64,000 nucleotides of DNA from Styela clava (Eukaryota > Chordata > Ascidiacea > Stolidobranchia > Styelidae). Both the position numbers and the translations under genes were made by a program. Of the stretch, positions 38,159-51,019 are shown one piece after another; the first letter of the stretch is position 1, and every line of letters starts with the position of its first letter. The stretch covers positions 11,391,426 to 11,455,425 of the forward strand of contig NC_135263.1 of NCBI RefSeq assembly GCF_964204865.1, written 5' to 3'. Below the pieces are notes generated by a model. The model saw only the letters and a program-made list of their open reading frames with translations, ran no database searches and was not told the DNA's origin.

Positions 38159-38250
38159 CCTTTCTACTATTGCAACAAAATGTTTTTTCAGTCTTTCTGT
38201 CCGTAACTTTTCCAAGTAGAAATTAACCACCGGTCCGATCCTATTTATAG
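38159..38250 (-). promoter_or_regulatory. TATA promoter and 5' UTR exon for the 36531-37430 gene
   Basis: On the minus strand CTATAAATAG (38241-38250) is followed about 30 bp later by a short non-coding stretch ending AGAAAGGgtaagtg, with a consensus donor at 38154-38158. The matching acceptor would be TTGACAG just before the ATG at 37430. No ATG-initiated protein is needed in between. Inferred from signals only. Confidence 0.5.
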
Positions 38251-38990
38251 CTGATATGGGTTTTTTATAAAAGTCACGGGACATTGAGATATTTTAAAAC
38301 AATCTGTCTTTTGTGATTGAAAAATTTTTAATTCATACTTCCAGTGTCGTTTGATGGTCAAGCCATTCATAACTATTCAAAATAAAAACAGGCTTTCAAC
38401 ATATGATTCTATACCTGAATAAACGTTGCGGTTTAAAATTCACGCATCTCCAAACATAGGAAGGACAGGCAGGTGATGTCGAAATGATTATCTACTCATT
38501 TTATTTAATATGGCATCAAGCATACGTTGTGTAAACCGATCTGTATCGTTTTGCCTTTTGGCTTTTATTGTTATTACCAATCCACAACGAAACAAAATAG
38601 AGTTGAATAAAGCATAAACTTATTACCAGGATCAGAAATAATACCAAAATTTTTATAAAGTTTGGCGATCCAACACCGTAACGCAGATTTTCTCTAATGG
38701 CAAAGTAATTAACCAGATATGTACCAATGAGATTTTGCTTCTCCCATTTGAAAGTAGCAAACAATTTTGCCTGAATGAATTTTTCTACATGAAATTAAAA
38801 CGCAGGATTCAAGAGTCGTTTATTGGCAAAGTTACCCTATTAGCCCACGCAATTCACACATTCACAAATGTCAAACTTTGTATAAAAGATGTACGAAAGT
38901 ATTTGCAAAATATTTTTTATTTGCATAAAAAAATATTTGATTATATTATTGACGTTCCTAAAAATCGATAGAATATTCTACACTCTACAC

Positions 38991-39486
38991 CAGGGGTGTG
39001 CAACCTTTATTACAACAGGGCCAGATACAAGTAACTGGGTGAAGCCGCGGGCCGCACCTTTATTTAAGACAGCTATTCTCGCAGACACAAAAAAGTTGTT
39101 CATTTTTGTTATTGATCTTACATCATTGTTAAGGGTCCTTGCAGAAATGGTGAGGTAAAACGCATAAATTTCCAAAGAAAACTGCTATTCAAATTTATTG
39201 GCACAAAAACTTTAAACGAATTCAGTGCGAAACACTTTTTTATAACATTGCGTATATTGCAACAGGATTTCGCTAGCCAGTTTTGCTAATATAACAGTGG
39301 CACTCAGGTACTGGTATAAGGTTTGTGACGAGAAGAGATTGGAATTGCTCGCACGTACGCATGCGTTACATATACTAAAATCTTGTTTCGCGGGCACACC
39401 ATTCTAAGTTGGCACTTCTACGCGGGCCACGCAATTTTTTCTTGTGTGCCGCATTTGGCCCGCGGGCCGCAGTTTGCACACCCCTG
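38991..39486. mobile_element. hAT-like non-autonomous element
   Basis: Perfect 8-bp target duplication CTCTACAC (38983-38990 and 39487-39494) and a perfect 13-bp terminal inverted repeat CAGGGGTGTGCAA. It carries the GGCCCGCGGGCCGCAGTTT motif near the right end, shared with the element at 30258. 496 bp, no transposase. Confidence 0.9.
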
Positions 39487-39494
39487 CTCTACAC

Positions 39495-41626
39495 CGTAAA
39501 TGAAAAGCTTTATTATTTTATACTGATAGACCACCAAAGATAACAGATGTGACACTCGCACAATAATTTTATATTCGATCAATTTTTGTTTTGAGGTATT
39601 GATTAATGGGCGCTCCCGTAGTATGTGAACCAAGATGGCAAACAGCGTAACGTAGTATGTGTGACATGTTAGGGTTAGGCCATTATTTTGTTCCAATTTT
39701 TCTCATTTTAGTTCTATTACGATTTCGGGGACTCCCTTACTGAAAGTATGGCCTAACCATAACCTGGTACACATACTACGTTCCGGTGATTTGATGTAAA
39801 AAATATGGCAAATATAGGCACACGAGTCAAATTACTTACCGCAGTACTGCCTTAATAAATAATATAATAGCAAAAAACGATCTATATGTAAACTCCATTC
39901 CTAATTATAACAGAAAAATTGATTTTGCAAAGTGTGTCACGCGTCCGTAAGGCTTTAGAAATAAGCCACTCATATGCAGAAAATTTCAATTTTCAAAGGC
40001 ATTTTTATAACCGTTTCGTGATAGTCCACCAAATTTTTTGAGCCTAATCCGAGTAAATTAATCTTACATATTTACCATTCTCGGCGTATCGGGTTACTCA
40101 GAACGGAGCACTGGTACCTTTAGTTTTTGATGACATGATGATATCCCAGTAATTCTTACCTTTGTCGTTGTCGGAATAGTACTAAAGTTGGCCTGACTGC
40201 CAGAGACGGCATATTAAAAAATTAAGTAATTGCCATACATATAGCTGAGCAAAGATTTTGTGAGAATTTTAGCAGTGCAGTATTGTTAAGAACAGATCAC
40301 AACGCAGTTACTTGCGTAAAAGCGAGTTTCTATATCTACAAATGCAACACATCTAAAATAGGAATCAAAGTCCAGTTTCGATTTTTAGAGAGATATCAAC
40401 CCTTTCTTTGGGTGTAGAGAAATCTTTGGTACAATGGATTGAATTACCGTGAAAAGTCGATATACTTTACATGACACAATAAATTGAAAACCACTTGATC
40501 AAACATACAATTTAAATTAGTAAGTTGTTTATTACGACAAGATATTAAATTCATTGAGAATGAATTGTTTCCCTTTTGCCATTTGTGGATTCTCATACCG
40601 AGTACCAGATCCCATTACCCATTGCAACGTACATGGGTTTATATCATATGACTATTGGTTCCAATTCCTGCAATTGAAGCTAATAAAATATATTATATTC
40701 AATTTTACACACCATTAGAATATGCAATACAAAGAGCGATTCCCCCGTTAGAAGCATAGGATTCAATCTTTTATCGGAGAGTATAATTACAAAACTTTCG
40801 TTCATATTTCCATACAGGAAAATAATTCGGATTTAATTTATACGCAACGGGATAACTTTTTCTGTGGATATCAGTTGTCGAGGAGTCAATTTGTGCAGTT
40901 TATTTTCACCTATGAAAAACCGAAAAATGAATTCCAAACAACAGTGAATTTATTTATTCAATTCTGCATTCACAATTGATTATATATAAAAGTATGACAA
41001 TACGAAGACAATTTTTTAGCTAACCAAAGTTGGTCTGTTTTTATATGGTTATATTTGAAATTAAAATTCAGTCAAACAAGTATTATTCGAAGCCGTGCCT
41101 CTGTATCGTTAAAATGTCAATAAACTTAATGTAGGCCTATATTATCTTATAATTCCATTAATCCAATCTACATATTAAAATTATTCAGGACATCCTGAGA
41201 GGTTTATCTCATTTGTGGGTGGAAAAACAATAACTAACAAATCTTTATTTTGTTTTAATGTAGCTTTGCAAAAAATAAGCATGTTTAAAATAACACCTGC
41301 CGGGGAAATAAAATTTAAAGTCGAGCAAACCTTCATCGAGAACACAACTAAGTTTCTCTAAAGTGGGTTACTAATTGTAGACTTGATAAATGGTTCGGAA
41401 TGTAATTTGGTTATTTTTCGTCAAATTTACGGACTAAAATGTGCAAAAATTGAATATTTTTTAACCAAAGTAAAATACTTATGCCGAATATTCTCATATT
41501 GCCTCATTGATGTTTTCTTTTTGGGTTTTGAGTAGGTACTTATGAGTCTTTCAATAAAATGCTATAAAAACTCAAATGGAATTTTTTTTATTTTTTAACG
41601 GATTTTAGCTGTGCTGATATCACCGC
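39495..41626. other. Upstream flank of the 41671 gene
   Basis: No gene seen. From about 40550 to 41400 it aligns with 45965-46832, the upstream flank of the 52448 gene (GAATTGTTTCC, CATTGCAACGT, ACCTTCATCGA markers), showing the two genes arose by tandem duplication. About 250 bp at 41370-41600 have no counterpart there. Confidence 0.65.
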
Positions 41627-41659
41627 TATAAAATAATTTCCATAATTTCGATTCAGTTC
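41627..41659 (+). promoter_or_regulatory. TATA box and initiator of the 41671 gene
   Basis: TATAAAATA at 41627-41635, then TCAGTTC at 41653-41659, an Inr-like site at the right distance (about 27 bp). The paralogue has TATAAAATAA and TCAGTTC at 52398 and 52424, so both are conserved. The predicted 5' UTR is about 15 nt. Confidence 0.6.
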
Positions 41660-41670
41660 GATCAATAAGG

Positions 41671-43184
41671 ATGAAAGTGAGATTCTTGATTCTTTTGGCA
41701 CTTGTGGCGATCCTCGCCTTTGACGGTGGAGATTCTTGGAGTAGACGTAGAAGAAGAAGAAGACGTTGTCCCCCTACATATACATCACAGTACCGCTCAG
41801 TGCGGAAACTTTATACTGCTTTGTATACACGCCATGTTAGTGTATTGGGTAAATACAAAGGTTTGCTTGCATTCGTCCTTCGAGAGGGTAGAAATGCAAA
41901 GAGATACGGCTACCAGATGAAAGCTCTTGGACAAAAAATGATTGCTAAGTTCTACAGCTACAGGTGGAACAAATTTGACATCTTACTTCATTATTTGATG
42001 CTAAAATACATATAACAATACTTTTCTTACAACCATATCGCATGGTATTTTTGTAGCAATCATAAACAATGAAACAAAGCTAATTCACTCCAGCTGTGTT
42101 AATATTGAAATCTTCCGAGCTGTGTCATTTTTATGATCCTATAGAATTACAATAAAAAAATGGCTAATTGCTATAGTTTGTAAGAAAGTCACTGTATATA
42201 GTGATGAACAAGAAGGCAATGCTCAAATATATGGACATGAAAGCCGAAACGAAGTAGTAGCGTAACCACCACCATATGATTGAGATGTTATCACGGAACC
42301 ACAGCACTCAATTTTTATTTCACGTTTTAATTTCACGTTCATATAATCAAGTTTACTTTCTAAGCGTTTTTGTTTTCGGTGTATTTCTATGTGACTTTCG
42401 ATTTTCTTTATAAATATTCTCTTATTCTTTTTACGATTATTTATTACATTTCAGGAAATATGCTTATGGGGATATGGAATTTGAGGACGAACCTTTTATA
42501 GACGAGGTAGCAGCGAGTAATATGTTGAGTTTTATACTTTGTAGGATCTGAAGTTTAAATTAGCTAATTCCATTTACCAATTGCTATATTTATATTTATC
42601 AAGTGTCTTCCCAATCATTATTACTGATTATTTTATCCAAATCTTTGGAAACCCAAATATTTAATATATTTCTATTCGGTAATCTTCTATTACAAAAAGT
42701 TAAAATCCTACAAAGATGTTATATAAAAAAATACTAATACGTTTGTTTTTCCTCACTCAGAGCCATGATTTCGACGATGATAATATCAGTGAACAAGTCA
42801 ACGATGATCAGGACATGTTTCAGGATTCAGAAGATTTTTCTGAAAACGAGGACGAAGAAGAAGTCAAGCAACTACCCGATGAAGGTAACAAACCAAATGA
42901 ATATATAAAAATACAACCATCTTGAATTTTTTTTATCCTAATGAGACACTAAACTTTGCTGTCGATCGATCGTAACAATTTGTACTACAAACGTTATGAG
43001 ATGAGTGAAGAATTTAAACAAATATTAAATTGCACAATTCAATCTCAAATCCGATCGCGGAGTGCGCCCGGTCCTAACAAAATCATAAAATTATGATAAA
43101 CAGGACCAATTAAATGACAATTTCTTTTTATATTAAGTGCAAGACACCGATTCAAACGTGATAGAATCTCATAAAAAAGAATAA
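41671..43184 (+). CDS. Subfamily B secreted octa-arginine single-Cys peptide precursor
   Basis: Exons: 41671-41963, 42455-42506, 42761-42884, 43138-43184; phases 2, 0, 1. Exon 1: signal ending AILAFDGGDS, then WSRRRRRRRRCPPTYTSQYR and an amphipathic helix containing FVLREGRNAKRYGYQMKALG. Exon 2: KYAYGDMEFEDEPFIDE, with the Gly-Asp junction. Exon 3: DFDDDNISEQVNDDQDMFQD and more Glu. Exon 4: VQDTDSNVIESHKKE, stop, found by conservation with the 52448 gene. By my count the cationic part carries about +22 and the acidic part about -27, a near-neutral precursor. The first donor is CAGgtggaa, weaker than in the paralogues. Family role (defence peptide) is inferred. Confidence 0.83.
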
Positions 43185-46100
43185 GAAGAGTCAAGGGGAC
43201 GGACACAAGGAATTCGAAGTTGAATTTACCTTGAACAACATTTTTCTTTTGTTTTTTTGGATGAAGGACATTGGAAATTAATTTTTCAATATTAAAATGA
43301 TGTAGCTGCAATTTTGTTTGATTTTTATTGTGTAGTTTGTAATTGAGTTATTCAGAGATTCAAGACGAAGAAAAATCACACATTTCCAGCAAAATTTCAA
43401 TATAACTTATTTCCGCGTCTTTATGAGATCTCTATTCAGAAGTAGCCTATAGTTGCATTTCTAGTTGTGAGGGTCAAAATTTCGTAAAACTTTCAAGACT
43501 TGTTCAGCATTATTTATTTTCGTGATGTAACGCTTTGTAACATTGCGAGATCCCCGATTTTCAACCAAATATAAACGACTTGGGACGCGTCACATTTATG
43601 ACCGTACTACATCCCTAAAATCCTCATCTTGTTAACAGCTCTACGAAAGTAAATACGGTGGCACGATAAGAGTTAGGCAGAAACATAGGTGTAACTAAAA
43701 TTTAATGCTAAATCTGAATTGGAAAACGGAGAGTGGGTTGCTCGGCGTTAGGTATTCCATCTGGCGGATGCGCGTTTTAAATCAATGGATGAGTCAAGCA
43801 AGGTGTCAGATTTAGGCACACAGATGTTCCATGTCATACGCGTTTATTGTAAAACGGTTGACTGTAAATAAAGTGAAATAATCAATAATTAATCACAAGA
43901 TGAAGGCAGAACAAAAATGCATAACCAGAAAGTTAATAGAAAATAAACTTACATATGATAACGCTCCAAAGGCCTAAATCGACAAGAAACTGACAGGTAA
44001 CGTGAACGATCACGTTATTAGAATATAATAGCAACTAAATTTAGAAAGCAGTTATGAAATGAAAGCAGAATGAAATATAAAAATACATGAACAATTAAAG
44101 CAATAATTGACGACGATGGTCATATGGGTCCCCGGTTACGATACCCTCACCACAGTTCTACTACCTAACGAGACCAAATGCCACCCACACTCTAAGTCAG
44201 TAAAGCGGATATTGCGAAACCACACCACTGACACCATAACAAGATTAAACAAGAACGTCCTACGACGCGTAAAGTCGAGATGCAAGAGCCACGCGTGACA
44301 CGTCAGGTGCAGTAAAGCCCGCGAAATTCGCGTCAAAACCGAAAAGCAATTATCGATAAAAATTAGCCGGTCGGAACACAAGGAAGAACAGCGTTCAAAA
44401 TAATAATCAACTGAAAAGAAACTTTTATCGCCGACACAAGGTCAATTCAGTAAGCAATATAAAATAAGTAAACAAAATCAAAATTGAGAATATTACTGCA
44501 CATTAACATTATCTTAGTGAATATAGGCCTAGACTGAAATATCTTGCGCAGATTAGGGAAGAAGTGAGGAAATATAGGAAAAGAACACTATCGCAAGAGG
44601 GAATGGAGTTTCATTGTCCGACACTGTCATAGAGTCCACAATAGGCCCACTAATCGCGATAGGAAAACTGGGGCTTCTGACGCAGTCAGTTACAGAAAAC
44701 CGCCGCAGCAGCGCGGCTGGTCTTTATTAATTAGTGTGAAGAACAGCCTGGTTCCCATTGTCATAATAGCCGATGGCATAACTCCTCAGGTACTGCCGAT
44801 GATTATATTGCGGCTACAACGATGTTTATATTCCGTTTAGTTCGGTGTTCAATAATTTCAATGTTTATAATATATATATGGCACATTGGCGCTTGGGTCT
44901 TAGCAATTCTGTATTCTGGTCATGCTTTATGCTGGGTACTACACTTAGAAATGGATATAATTTATGTTACAGACACACGAGTAAGCAATAGCCGAGCAAT
45001 AATTGAAGATGCCCATATCTAAATAATTTAGGAATTAAAAAAGGTTTACGAATTGAACGTATACTTTTTGATTTCCTCGACCGAAAAAAAGAATGCATTT
45101 AAATTGAATTTAGATTTAAAATTCTCAGTTGATAGCCCACGTAAACTTTTTCAAACGTATGCATCTGTGTTCGAAAAAGAATATATTTCCATGTTTACGT
45201 ATTTTCACATGATGCATTGCAACTTTGAAATGTGGTAACGCAATAAGAGCAAAATTTGGGATGTAATATCGAGCCCAATACAAATCGTAAATAAATTTAA
45301 AAAAAAAAAAAAAATCATCCTTTCATGAACTTTCCATTTTGAAAACTAAAATATAGAAATCTATTAGTCTATTAGCTGCAAAGGAAAGTATTTTTACGAC
45401 ACTCCCAGTAACAACAACAATTTGTCAAAACAATCCATATACAATACAATTCGTGTTAAATTATAACTGAAAATAATAAATTTTATTAAGTCTGTCGCAT
45501 ATTCACAGAGCCACTTAGACGTATCGAAAGCATTCTATAATCGATCGCACATGCCGGGTCGACGAAGTTCTAAAAATAAAGTCTCAAGTTGCATAACACC
45601 TTATCATTATATCTTGTTGGATTATTCATTATTGGGGACTGGGGTATGAAGTTTAAAATGTCGTATGAGTTGAAATTATCTTTTTAATGTATTCAACCAT
45701 AATCAGACATTTTTAACACATGTTATGTAACGCATCCATATTGCTACAAAATTCACGCCCTGTATTTATATCACAGTGTTGTACCCGGGTATCTTCAATA
45801 TGATCTATCAGCATTTTTTGCTTGTTCGAAGAATGTTAAACAAAAAAAATGGTCGATTTGTCGTAAAAGGCTAGAATATTTTACCTGATACAATGCATCA
45901 AAAGCCTATGTATCCAACATCGAATTCAAATTTGTAATTTTATTATCATCACAAACTATTGAATGTGTGAAAATGAATTGTTTCCTTCTTTGCCATTTGT
46001 AGATTCTCTTACCGAGTGGTAGATCACATTACACATTGCAACGTGCATTCTTTTTATAACACAACAAATGGTTTTAATTCATGCAATTGAATCTATCAGG

Positions 46101-46833
46101 ATATCTTATACATTATACTCGATTTCATAAATCAACACAATGGACAATAGGGCCGTGACAGAAGGCGGTTCCCTAGTTGGCAGCATAAAATTCAAACATT
46201 TTATCAGGACTATAATCATTTTATATTCTACATATCTTCATGAAAAAAAACTTAATTCAATATAAACCAAAAAAGAAAACTTACTGGTGATTGAATGGCG
46301 ACTGCCAAGTTAATGAATGTTCAAACGTTCTCGATTTCGGCAGTATATTGTCTTCACTACAGAAATACCAGCAAATGAATCCTTCCTACCTCGAAAGAAT
46401 CATGCATTCACAATTGATTGTATAAAAGGTACGGATGATTGAAGGCAGTTTTTCAGCGAATCATAGATGATTTGTAGTCAAGTAGTTATATTTCAAATTC
46501 ATTTAAACAGGCATTATTTGAAACCGTGTATTCCGTATTATTGTGATGTGAATGAAATGGATGTAGGCATATGTTGTCTTGTGATTCCATTCAATTAATT
46601 CTACATATTGAAATTACTTAGGATATCCTGTGTAGATTATTTCGTTTGTGGAGGGAGACACAATACCTAACTATCATTTATTTTGTTTTAATGAAGCTTT
46701 ACAAAAGAAAATACTACGTTCAAAAATGTATAAATCAGAGCTATAAGCGAGATAAAATTCAGACTCAGGCAGCCTTCATCGAAAATACAACAAAGTTTTC
46801 AAGGTGAGTTACCAACTGTCTGCGAAATATATA
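43185..46833. other. Spacer between tandem gene copies
   Basis: 43185-43300 matches the 3' flank of the 52448 gene. 43600-44820 is less AT-rich, with frames on both strands but no recognisable protein; minus-strand stretches look LTR-like but no paired repeat or target duplication was found. A 16-17-base A run at about 45300, preceded by AAATAAA, could mark a retroposed 3' end. 45965-46832 is the upstream flank of the 52448 gene. No gene is called. Confidence 0.5.
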
Positions 46834-49800
46834 CACTGTTAAAAAAATTTTCCCAAATTTACTAAAAAAAAATGGCAGCAAAAGTACTGGCCCCATGTAA
46901 AAAAAATTACGAGCCCTATCAGTAGTATTATGAACAGTATTTTCAGTAAATTTACAGAGATTGATGGTAGCAAAAATTACTATAAAACTGTAAAAAATAC
47001 TACTTTTTTGACGGCAGTAAACCTACCCACCAGTAGTAATATTTTTTACCTTAAAATAGTAAATAAAATTACTATCTCGATGGCAGCTACCTTACCCGAC
47101 AGTAGTACCATACAATACTAGCATGATGGTAATTTCTCACTCGCGATGACCGAACCACTACGAGAGTAGCAAAGCTATTTACTAGCACGACACAACAGTA
47201 AACACACATATTACAGTTAAAATAAAAAAAACGAGATTCTGGAAACGAAAATCATTTTATTACAATTGATATTTTTATAAAACCATAAATACACACTGAA
47301 CGCCTTTAAGGCTTGTAAAACAGTTTCGAAAGAAATTTCAGAAAATATATGGTCTACAGTCAAATTTAAACACCTATTAGGAGACGTTGAAGGCTATCCA
47401 TGCAATAAAATGAGGGCACAAGTTCTTGTAGGACATAGGAATTCTGTATGTAATGGATCAAAATCGAGTTTCTATTGGCACTTGTTAGAAATCTGGTCTA
47501 TACATTTCGAGGTCTATTTATTTATCTCAATAGATCCAAATAAAGTCAAACAAGAAAACGTTTTAGGACTGGGTTGTTTAGTTGACAAACTTATTTTGAA
47601 ATCAAATTTCTGGATACCAGGCTATGAGACGCTGGCAAACGTGACATAATAACGAGACTATTGTAAGAATTTCACGATTTTTTGCACTTTACTCTAATTA
47701 TAATGTTTCAAAATGAAAATTTTGGGAAATATCATGCAACCTATTTTGTAGCTATGGCAAGAGTTTCAAAGATGACAAATTCTAAAGTTAATTATGCAAG
47801 ATAATTTTCAAGATAAGATTTCAAGGGGCGTGAAGTCGAAGAGCGGGAGTTTGAGGATTTTGGTAGGAGCATGAGTGGGAGTTCTAAATTTTGAAGCTTG
47901 CGGAGTCTATAGAGTTAATCATAGTCGGAGTTTATCCACACTTATGAATAGAGTTTGACTGGACATTTTTAAAGCTCATGAGCTAGGAGCAGAGTTTGCA
48001 GAAGTTGCAAATTCAAAAATGTTAAAATTGATAAAACTGGACAAAAAGTTACACTAAAGCAGCTGGCATAGCAGCAGTCAAATCTTATAAGATCAGGGAG
48101 TCAAGAGTTTTAATTCATATTTTGAAAGAGTCTTGAGCAGAAGACGGAGTCATATATTTGCAAATGTGGGAGTTGATAGTCATGAGTGGAAGCCAGAAAT
48201 TTTGTGGTTGAAGAAGATTACGGAGCAGAGTTTGTTTAAAATTATCCAGACTTCACACCCAACACACAGCTAAATCATTTTTTATCAAATTAATCGATCA
48301 GCCAAAAGCAGGGCTGCGAACTCGAACTTCGAAAAACTCTATCAAATACATGAACTCAAACCCCTGACCAGGGTAATGAACTCGAACTTGAGAAACTCAA
48401 TCAAAGGCATGTGAAAATTTGATCGAGTTTTCACCCCTGGTCAAAAGTGATGTAAGCTGCAGTAACACCACCAAAGTTTACTTAAACATCAATTTCTAAC
48501 AACGGCACATATAACGCCTGTGATAGATTCACTCTTCTTGCAAGGCCGATTACTTTTGCATGAACGTCTTTGCCTTTACTTTTTTTCGACTTAGTGCCTC
48601 TGGGGTTTATGTCACCGAAGAACCTGAAAAAAGACCGAACTTAAATGGCGAATAGGTTTCACATATGAAATTTGGAAAACGTCCTGTCATCTCACCACCA
48701 AAATAGTAAAAACACAAACACTGGACAAAAATAGTAAAAATGTCAGGTATTTATAATGTATCGTGCCTTGCCAAGGGATAAACAAAAAACTGCCAGTGGG
48801 CCAGGAATGCAATTGCTAAACCAAGAAGCACCAGATCCTCCTAGCCTCCAGTTGTCGCAAATCGCAATAGGCTCATCCGCTCGTTGACATTCGATTGCAA
48901 ATGCAGCAATTGAAAAATATTGTATTAATTTCTGTCATTAGTAATGATTTTTTGCAAATATATCAAAAATTTCCTGCTACAAAATGGAGAGCACAGTGAC
49001 ATCGTTTGAAATTGAAGTTCACTAAAATAGGATTGTTGTGAGTTCATTTTTCACATATGGATGTAAAACATATTAGATTAGGAGGAAACATGTGTGGTAC
49101 CGCCAGTCAGTCTATTATTAACCACCTAAAACTGTTTAACTAATTAAATTATTCTCAGCCCCACTTATGGCCCAGTCCCCAGGATATGGACACCATGAGT
49201 TTGTGCAAGTCCAGTCACATATTTCCTTTTCACAACCCATTTTTTGTATTGTATGTCATCAAATAACACTACATGACAGAAGAAACAGGTAATTCGTCAA
49301 CAACGTGTACATTGTGCCAACAGCAAGAATTATATCAGCACTGTAGACTAGCACATTTTTTCTTACCTCTGAATAAAATCAAACGTCAGCAAGGCCTTCT
49401 TTGGATATTCTATGTTGAAAACATAGAACGAAGCAAACTGAAAAGCTACCGCTTCAAAAAACGATCTACAGGAACACACCACTTCTCGTTCAGCGATGAC
49501 GTAAAAAGTCTCAGCAGTCGCTACCGTGTTACCTGAAACACAAGATTGTAAACTTTAGCTTCGAATCTATAGGCTTATGAATAAAGTGAAAGTCACTCGA
49601 CAGGTTGATTAATCTTATTATCTCAACTTCTAAAGCCAACTAATAACAAATACACTTACTAGAGGTGGATGATTAGTGATTTTTTTGATAATATGCAATT
49701 ACACAATTATTAATTGTATAATAGTACGATCATCTCCAAATTGGCTTTGGCTATATATCTAACATAGCAGACATGGATTTGTTCTTATTTTCACTCACCG

Positions 49801-50548
49801 TTGATAGCAAGCGCAACACTGATAAAACGAAGGGAGAACTTATTACATTGATGAGGCTTATGATGCGCATTACGTTCTTTCAGAAATAATATATTTCATA
49901 TTTCAAGCAATGCATACTGTGACGCAACAGTTAAAGCAGGTTGCATGACAGAAGCTGGTGATATTATTTTATAATAATCACAACTGAGAAGTATATGGCG
50001 ACACAAAATGGCCTTTGAAAAAGTTGCGCAGAATTAATCACAGGAAAACAGCTATCATATCATTTTTCGAAATTGTTCCCGATATTCACAATTACATCGC
50101 TCACCTCTAACACTTACCTATGCAAGCAATAAATGGAGATTTTGGAATATCTTTTAATATCTGGGAAAAAGTGGTTTCTTTCTGAAAATAGGCAAAGTAG
50201 TGAATGTATATGCAAAAAAATTCCGTTAACCACTATCATGCAGTTAGTTTCCAATTAATTTGCAGTCGGCTCACAAAACTTTATACGAACAGTGTTGTGC
50301 AGAAGTTACATTACTCTTGATGCAAAAACTTTCAAAAAAAAGTACTTTACACAAAAAAAGCATAGAACATACCTGGAAACACTTAAATATTTGGTTTAGG
50401 TTTTCTCCGAAATAATAGGCGATCAACGTGACCACCCCAGTCGATTTTGGTAATTCAGTTTTCAGACTCTTTGATTCCGATTTTGAAGAACTTATAAATT
50501 CAGAAATTTTCTTATTGGTTGAATATTTCAATGTTCTAAATAATAATG

Positions 50549-50935
50549 CCTGCTAAAACGCTTAAAAACAGTGAAAAACCGTCAAAAAACACCCAGAACC
50601 CTGCTAAACGCTTAAAAACAGTGACCAACCGTCAAAAAACACCAAGAACCCTGCTAAAACGCTTAAAAACAGTGAAAAAACGTCAAAAAAACACCAAGAA
50701 CCCTGCTAAAACGCCTAAAAACAGTGAAAACCCGTCAAAAAACACCAAGAATCCTGCTAAAACGCTTAAAAACAGTGAACAACCGTAAAAAAACACCAAG
50801 AACCCTGCTATAACCCTTAAAAACAGTGAAAAACCGTCAAAAAACACCAAGAACCCTGCTAAAACGCTTAAAAACAGTGAAAGCCCGTCAAAAAACACCA
50901 AGAACCCTGCTAAAACGCTTAAAAACAGTCAAATA
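50549..50935. repeat. 51-bp minisatellite, about 7.5 units
   Basis: Units read roughly CGCTTAAAAACAGTGAAAAA, then CCGTCAAAAAACACCAAGAA, then CCCTGCTAAAA; spacings between successive CG starts are 50, 51, 52 and 51. Lys/Asn-rich frames of 70-80 codons on either strand are a by-product of the near-51 period. Lies inside the 46834-52376 element. Confidence 0.93.
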
Positions 50936-51019
50936 ATACAGTGTAAATTGTGAAATCGCCAAATACGTTCCGAACAAGATGGCCGCCTTGTAGACTTTGT
51001 AGGTATAGTTGAATTCATC

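Noticed and set aside
43600-44820. Possible LTR retrotransposon
   Set aside because: Minus-strand stretches with AATAAA near less AT-rich DNA look LTR-like, but I found no second LTR, primer site, protein remnant or target duplication.
45290-45320. Poly-A run as proof of a retroposed gene
   Set aside because: AAATAAA followed by about 16-17 A is suggestive, but no target duplication or recognisable source gene upstream was found.
47410-49536. Frames of 79 and 87 codons inside the TA element as transposase exons
   Set aside because: No DDE/D motif, helix-turn-helix or zinc finger spacing I can defend; the surroundings are low-complexity and degenerate.
50546-50901. Lys/Asn-rich and Phe/Leu-rich frames on opposite strands
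   Set aside because: By-product of the 51-bp minisatellite inside a transposon. Unit lengths of 50 and 52 break the frame, so there is no coding constraint.
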